Origin: JAXIHJ01 sp034189755
Lineage (GTDB): Bacteria; Planctomycetota; Phycisphaerae; SM23-33
Assembly (NCBI GenBank): GCA_034189755.1
Contig: JAXIHJ010000132.1
Location: 1 to 17,296, forward strand
Direction: 5' to 3'
Length of the DNA stretch: 17,296 bases
Part shown: in pieces, positions 15,820 through 17,296 of the stretch
How the letters are laid out: every line of letters begins with the position of its first letter
How positions within the stretch are numbered: position 1 is the first letter of the stretch
Program-made: the position numbers and the translations under genes
Notes under the pieces: model-generated
What the model was told of the DNA's origin: nothing
Databases searched by the model: none
Seen by the model: the letters and a program-made list of their open reading frames with translations, nothing else

Positions 15820-16883
15820 CTCCGGAAGCCAACTCCGGTGCGACGAACCGCATCCTGGTTACCGGCGGGGCGGGCTTTTTGGGAATCAACCTCGTCCGCT
15901 ATCTGCTGAAAGAAGGCTACCAGGTTACCTCGCTGGACATCGCCGCATTTGACTACCCCGACTGCGCCGACCGCGTGCGGGTCGTTACCGGTGACATTCG
16001 CGACGCCGGCGCCGTTGGCCGGGCTATGGAAGATGTCGATGTCGTCGTTCATTGCGCCGCCGCGCTGCCTCTGTATACAAAAAAGGACATCTTTTCCACC
16101 GACGCAGACGGCACTCGGAACGTCCTTCAAGCCGCTTGTAGTGCGGGCGTTCAGCGGTTCATCCACGTCTCATCAACGGCGGTCTATGGCATTCCCGACC
16201 ACCATCCGATTTTTGAAGACGACAAACTCGACGGCGTCGGCCCGTACGGCGAAGCGAAAATTCTTGCCGAGGAAATCTGCCTGGAATATCGCGCCAGAGG
16301 CATGTGCGTGCCGATCCTTCGGCCAAAGTCGTTCATCGGGCCGGAACGACTGGGCGTCTTCGCTATGCTGTACGACTGGGCCAGCTCCGGCTGCGGCTTT
16401 CCGATTATCGGCAGCGGCGAAAACCGCTACCAGCTCCTGGACGTCGAAGACCTATGCGATGCGATTTACCTCTCGGCCACGCTTGAAAAGGACGTGGTCA
16501 ATGACACGTTTAACATCGGGGCCAAGCAGTTCGAGACCATGAAACAAGACTTCCAGGCAGTTCTGGACTATGCCGGCTTAGGCCGGAAGGTTCGCTCCCT
16601 GCCGGCGGGGCCGATTATCGCGGCCTTGAAGGTCCTGGAGATGCTGAGGCTTTCGCCGCTGTACAAGTGGGTTTACGAGACGGCCTGCCAGGAATCGTTC
16701 GTCTCCATCGAAAAGGCCGAGAGGACCCTGGGCTTCAGCCCGAAGTATTCCAACCGGGACGCCTTGATTAGAAACTATCAGTGGTACCTGGACAACCTCA
16801 GCCGATTTGAAACGACATCCGGAATCTCTCACCGGGCGCCCTGGAAACAGGGCATCCTCCGCTGGGCAAAGATATTTTTCTAA
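15816..16883 (+). CDS. NAD-dependent epimerase/dehydratase (extended SDR)
   Basis: 355 residues from GTG 15816, chosen because it overlaps the UbiA stop (GTGA) and GAGGG lies 9 nt upstream; the frame is open earlier but inside the UbiA gene and without similarity. Motifs: ILVTGGAGFLG at 13-23 (NAD-binding Rossmann), SST at 119-121, and YGEAK with Tyr144 and Lys148 of the YxxxK catalytic pair. The C-terminus ends in a basic, aromatic segment (HRAPWKQGILRWAKIFF) that looks like an amphipathic membrane-binding helix, unusual for soluble NDP-sugar epimerases. The coupling to the phosphoribosyltransferase suggests action on a polyprenyl-linked sugar at the membrane or on its precursor; the substrate is unknown. 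Its stop TAA (16881-16883) is part of the duplicated target of the following mobile element. Confidence 0.9.
   Translation: MTPEANSGATNRILVTGGAGFLGINLVRYLLKEGYQVTSLDIAAFDYPDCADRVRVVTGDIRDAGAVGRAMEDVDVVVHCAAALPLYTKKDIFSTDADGTRNVLQAACSAGVQRFIHVSSTAVYGIPDHHPIFEDDKLDGVGPYGEAKILAEEICLEYRARGMCVPILRPKSFIGPERLGVFAMLYDWASSGCGFPIIGSGENRYQLLDVEDLCDAIYLSATLEKDVVNDTFNIGAKQFETMKQDFQAVLDYAGLGRKVRSLPAGPIIAALKVLEMLRLSPLYKWVYETACQESFVSIEKAERTLGFSPKYSNRDALIRNYQWYLDNLSRFETTSGISHRAPWKQGILRWAKIFF
16876..16883. repeat. Left target-site duplication of the 214-bp element
   Basis: TTTTCTAA directly before the left terminal repeat; matches CTTTCTAA at 17098-17105 in 7 of 8 positions. The last three bases are the epimerase stop codon. 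Confidence 0.7.
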
Positions 16884-16924
16884 GTAACCGTTCAGGCTGC
16901 CACCTTGGCGCCTTATTGCAATGC

Positions 16925-17075
16925 TTTGTAACAGGCCCCCGCTTTAGCGGGGGTGATCAAGGTCCGCTTGCCTTTTCCCCCTTCTCTCTTTCTCACCCCT
17001 TTGGGGTGAGAAAGAGAGAAGGGGGAAAATAAAGGGCCATTGCGTACCCCCGCTAAAGCGGGGGCCTGCTACAAA
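16925..17075. repeat. Second-tier inverted repeat, 30-nt arms
   Basis: Arms 16925-16954 and 17046-17075 are complementary at 29 of 30 positions. Each arm also holds its own hairpin, CCCCCGCTTTAGCGGGGG (16936-16953) and CCCCCGCTAAAGCGGGGG (17047-17064). The region can therefore fold either as one long stem or as two local stem-loops. Confidence 0.9.
16973..17029. repeat. Perfect 27-bp inner stem-loop with TTT loop
   Basis: Arms 16973-16999 and 17003-17029 are exact reverse complements around a 3-nt TTT loop. The left arm is pure pyrimidine over its first 22 nt and the right arm pure purine over its last 22. On both strands the right arm ends in AAAA rather than T, so it is not a standard intrinsic terminator. 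Confidence 0.95.
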
Positions 17076-17097
17076 ACAAGAACGCCTGAACGGTTAC

Positions 17098-17105
17098 CTT
17101 TCTAA
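17098..17105. repeat. Right target-site duplication of the 214-bp element
   Basis: CTTTCTAA directly after the right terminal repeat; pairs with TTTTCTAA at 16876-16883. Confidence 0.7.
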
Positions 17106-17150
17106 AAGTTCGAGCGGTCTGGCTTTATCCCGTCGGGCGATGTAAAAATA

Positions 17151-17179
17151 TTGTAAGGGCGTAACCAAAAGGATATTAT
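17151..17179 (+). promoter_or_regulatory. Candidate promoter of the right-edge gene
   Basis: TTGTAA (17151-17156), 17-nt spacer, TATTAT (17174-17179), with predicted start about 12 nt before ATG 17198. It lies beyond the mobile element, so the right-edge gene need not depend on read-through from the epimerase. Confidence 0.45.
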
Positions 17180-17197
17180 TTCAGGACAGTGGATTTT

Positions 17198-17296
17198 ATG
17201 CTTATTGCACAGACAGACGGTCTGAAGTACACGGTCCTCGAGGTGCTCCAGGACAATTGGTGGGTCGGCGTGGTGGCGCTGCTTGCGTCACTGGCC
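17198..17296 (+). CDS. Partial CDS, N-terminus of a probable membrane protein
   Basis: ATG 17198 opens a frame that runs off the right edge; 33 residues are visible. The protein begins MLIAQTDGLKYTVLEV, then a Trp-rich turn (DNWW) and the start of a hydrophobic segment (VGVVALLASLA) that looks like a membrane helix. AGGA lies 11 nt and GGA 4 nt before the ATG. Same strand as the glycan genes to its left and with a promoter-like box just upstream. Too little is visible to name a family. Confidence 0.55.
   Translation, partial: MLIAQTDGLKYTVLEVLQDNWWVGVVALLASLA

Larger units (their letters stand above)
16884..17097. mobile_element. MITE-like element with 14-bp terminal inverted repeats and nested palindromes
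   Basis: A 214-bp non-coding element. GTAACCGTTCAGGC (16884-16897) and its exact reverse complement GCCTGAACGGTTAC (17084-17097) form the ends. They are flanked by TTTTCTAA and CTTTCTAA, an 8-bp direct repeat with one mismatch. Ends starting GTAA and 8-bp duplications are characteristic of IS66-family elements, so a transposase of that kind is a plausible mobiliser; no transposase is encoded here. Inside are a second inverted repeat (16925-16954 with 17046-17075, 29 of 30 paired) and a third perfect one (16973-16999 with 17003-17029). The family is not recognised. An alternative reading is one element inserted in another. Confidence 0.75.

Noticed and set aside
16973..17029. Perfect inner stem-loop as a Rho-independent terminator of the epimerase.
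   Set aside because: The stem is followed by AAAAT rather than a T-run on the plus strand, and by AAAA on the minus strand; it fits better as part of the mobile element.
16884..17097. The repeat region as a CRISPR array.
   Set aside because: The repeats are inverted and nested, not regularly spaced direct repeats, and no cas gene is nearby.

Overview
The window is a GC-rich bacterial chromosome segment with closely packed genes. The best guess for the host is a planctomycete, probably a Phycisphaerae or Sedimentisphaerales relative. This is inferred from a TPR protein ending in two RNA polymerase alpha-CTD modules, from Kdo synthesis genes sitting among surface-polysaccharide genes, and from the signal-peptide and low-complexity style of several proteins. 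No rRNA, tRNA or CRISPR array was seen.

Left part (1-5703, all minus strand): the start of an exported, Pro/Gln/Lys-rich protein runs off the left edge in the place where yajC usually follows tgt. Next come tgt (queuosine tRNA modification), a membrane hybrid histidine kinase with a clear terminator after it, kdsA (Kdo-8-phosphate synthase, metal-dependent type), and a diacylglycerol-kinase-family lipid kinase whose stop codon overlaps the kdsA start (TGATG).

Middle (5734-8469, plus strand): a divergent promoter region with overlapping -10 boxes leads into the TPR/tandem alpha-CTD protein and then a SpoIID/LytB-type lipoprotein. A hairpin separates this pair from the convergent genes that follow.

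Right part (8519-17296): surface-glycan genes. On the minus strand are a DUF2723 membrane protein, a secreted Gly/Ser-rich TPR-like protein, a CapD/FlaA1-type membrane NDP-sugar 4,6-dehydratase and a DegT/DnrJ aminotransferase. The dehydratase and aminotransferase together form a two-step route to an NDP-amino-sugar. On the plus strand, a UbiA-family enzyme resembling decaprenyl-phosphate phosphoribosyltransferase overlaps an NAD-dependent epimerase/dehydratase by GTGA. Another plus-strand gene starts at 17198 and leaves the window.

The most striking non-coding object is a 214-bp element at 16884-17097. It has perfect 14-bp terminal inverted repeats beginning GTAA and is flanked by an 8-bp duplication with one mismatch (TTTCTAA shared). 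It contains two further nested inverted repeats. It lies directly after the epimerase stop codon, and the duplicated target includes that stop. It looks like a MITE, plausibly mobilised by an IS66-type transposase. The second main point of interest is the TPR/alpha-CTD protein.
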